Shown here in pieces: positions 63,882 through 64,000 of a DNA stretch of 64,000 nucleotides. Made by a program: the position numbers and the translations under genes. Where the stretch lies: the NCBI RefSeq assembly GCF_003074135.1, contig NZ_PPDK01000001.1:372001-436000 (forward strand), read 5' to 3'. The first letter of the stretch is position 1, and every line of letters begins with the position of its first letter. Source of the stretch: Euzebya tangerina. Lineage in GTDB: Bacteria; Actinomycetota; Nitriliruptoria; Euzebyales; Euzebyaceae. The notes below the pieces were generated by a model, which was given only the letters and a program-made list of their open reading frames with translations, was not told where the DNA came from and ran no database searches.

Positions 63882-64000
63882 GTGACAAGGCCGTGGCCGA
63901 TCCGGCCACCACCACACCGACGGCGGCCTCCGCGGACGACCCTGGCGTCGAGGTCCGGAACACGTCCGTCCTCGAGTGGATGGCGGAGCGGGGAATCCTG
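63878..64000 (+). CDS. Sugar-type ABC importer permease, N-terminal fragment
   Basis: Only the first 41 residues (MSDKAVADPATTTPTA and following) are in the window; a hydrophilic N-terminal extension precedes the expected membrane domain (VLEWMAERGIL at the edge). The ATGA overlap with the ATPase gene and the gene order support an RbsC-like permease; the binding-protein gene should be nearby downstream. Confidence 0.75.
   Translation, partial: MSDKAVADPATTTPTAASADDPGVEVRNTSVLEWMAERGIL

Overview
The window is 64 kb of dense, high-GC DNA with many 1-8 nt start/stop overlaps and many GTG starts. It looks like an actinobacterium (Actinomycetota). A secreted trypsin-like protease with cell-wall-binding-2 repeats, BTAD/SARP regulators, a WS/DGAT acyltransferase, a PlsB plus HAD-PlsC pair and several GGDEF-EAL proteins would fit a deep-branching class such as Nitriliruptoria/Euzebya, but that placement is an inference. 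I saw no rRNA, tRNA, CRISPR array or insertion sequence.

Layout. 1-7 kb: the 3' end of a LacZ-type beta-galactosidase, a VOC protein, an EamA exporter divergent from a MarR regulator with two CTTGA-N2-TCAAG operators, rsgA with a structured leader, and the secreted protease. 7-15 kb: a BTAD/NB-ARC/TPR regulator facing a four-gene operon (ABC ATPase, fused double ABC-2 permease, histidine kinase, NarL-type regulator). 15.5-22.9 kb: an IclR-led lower meta-cleavage operon (three FAH-type hydratase/decarboxylase paralogues, acylating acetaldehyde dehydrogenase, 4-hydroxy-2-oxovalerate aldolase, 4-oxalocrotonate tautomerase, Rieske ferredoxin, an SDR without its catalytic motif). 23-32.9 kb: two c-di-GMP proteins flanking glycerolipid acyltransferases, then WS/DGAT.

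32.9-43.5 kb is the most unusual part. A leftward operon (S8 subtilase with GGHPFW repeats, ECF-like sigma factor, small regulatory-like protein, TPR-CHAT protease) diverges from a rightward, fully overlapping four-gene operon. The latter encodes a trypsin-fold protein with a C-terminal tail of regularly spaced Thr-X5-Cys units, an APH-like kinase, a HopA1-like protein and a LanC cyclase with intact zinc ligands. Kinase + HopA1 + LanC is the composition expected of a split, class V-like lanthionine synthetase, and the Thr/Cys tail is its obvious candidate substrate. I propose that this is a lanthionine-modified protease-tail system embedded in a sigma-controlled protease island.

43.5-53.7 kb: sufE, a thiosulfate sulfurtransferase, gnd, a shikimate-kinase-like protein, a cupin, an alpha/beta-hydrolase fused to a SARP-type regulator, a lipoprotein/GGDEF-EAL/cupredoxin operon and an SDR. 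53.7-56.3 kb holds what looks like one large CRP-CRP-PlsC-SGNH gene broken by a frameshift and an in-frame TAG. 56.3-64 kb: an operon of ALDH, acetoin/pyruvate-dehydrogenase-type E1 subunits and an M24 hydrolase, and a divergent sugar-type ABC importer. Both of these promoters carry an identical 12-bp palindrome GCAATCGATTGC next to the lacI-type regulator gene between them.
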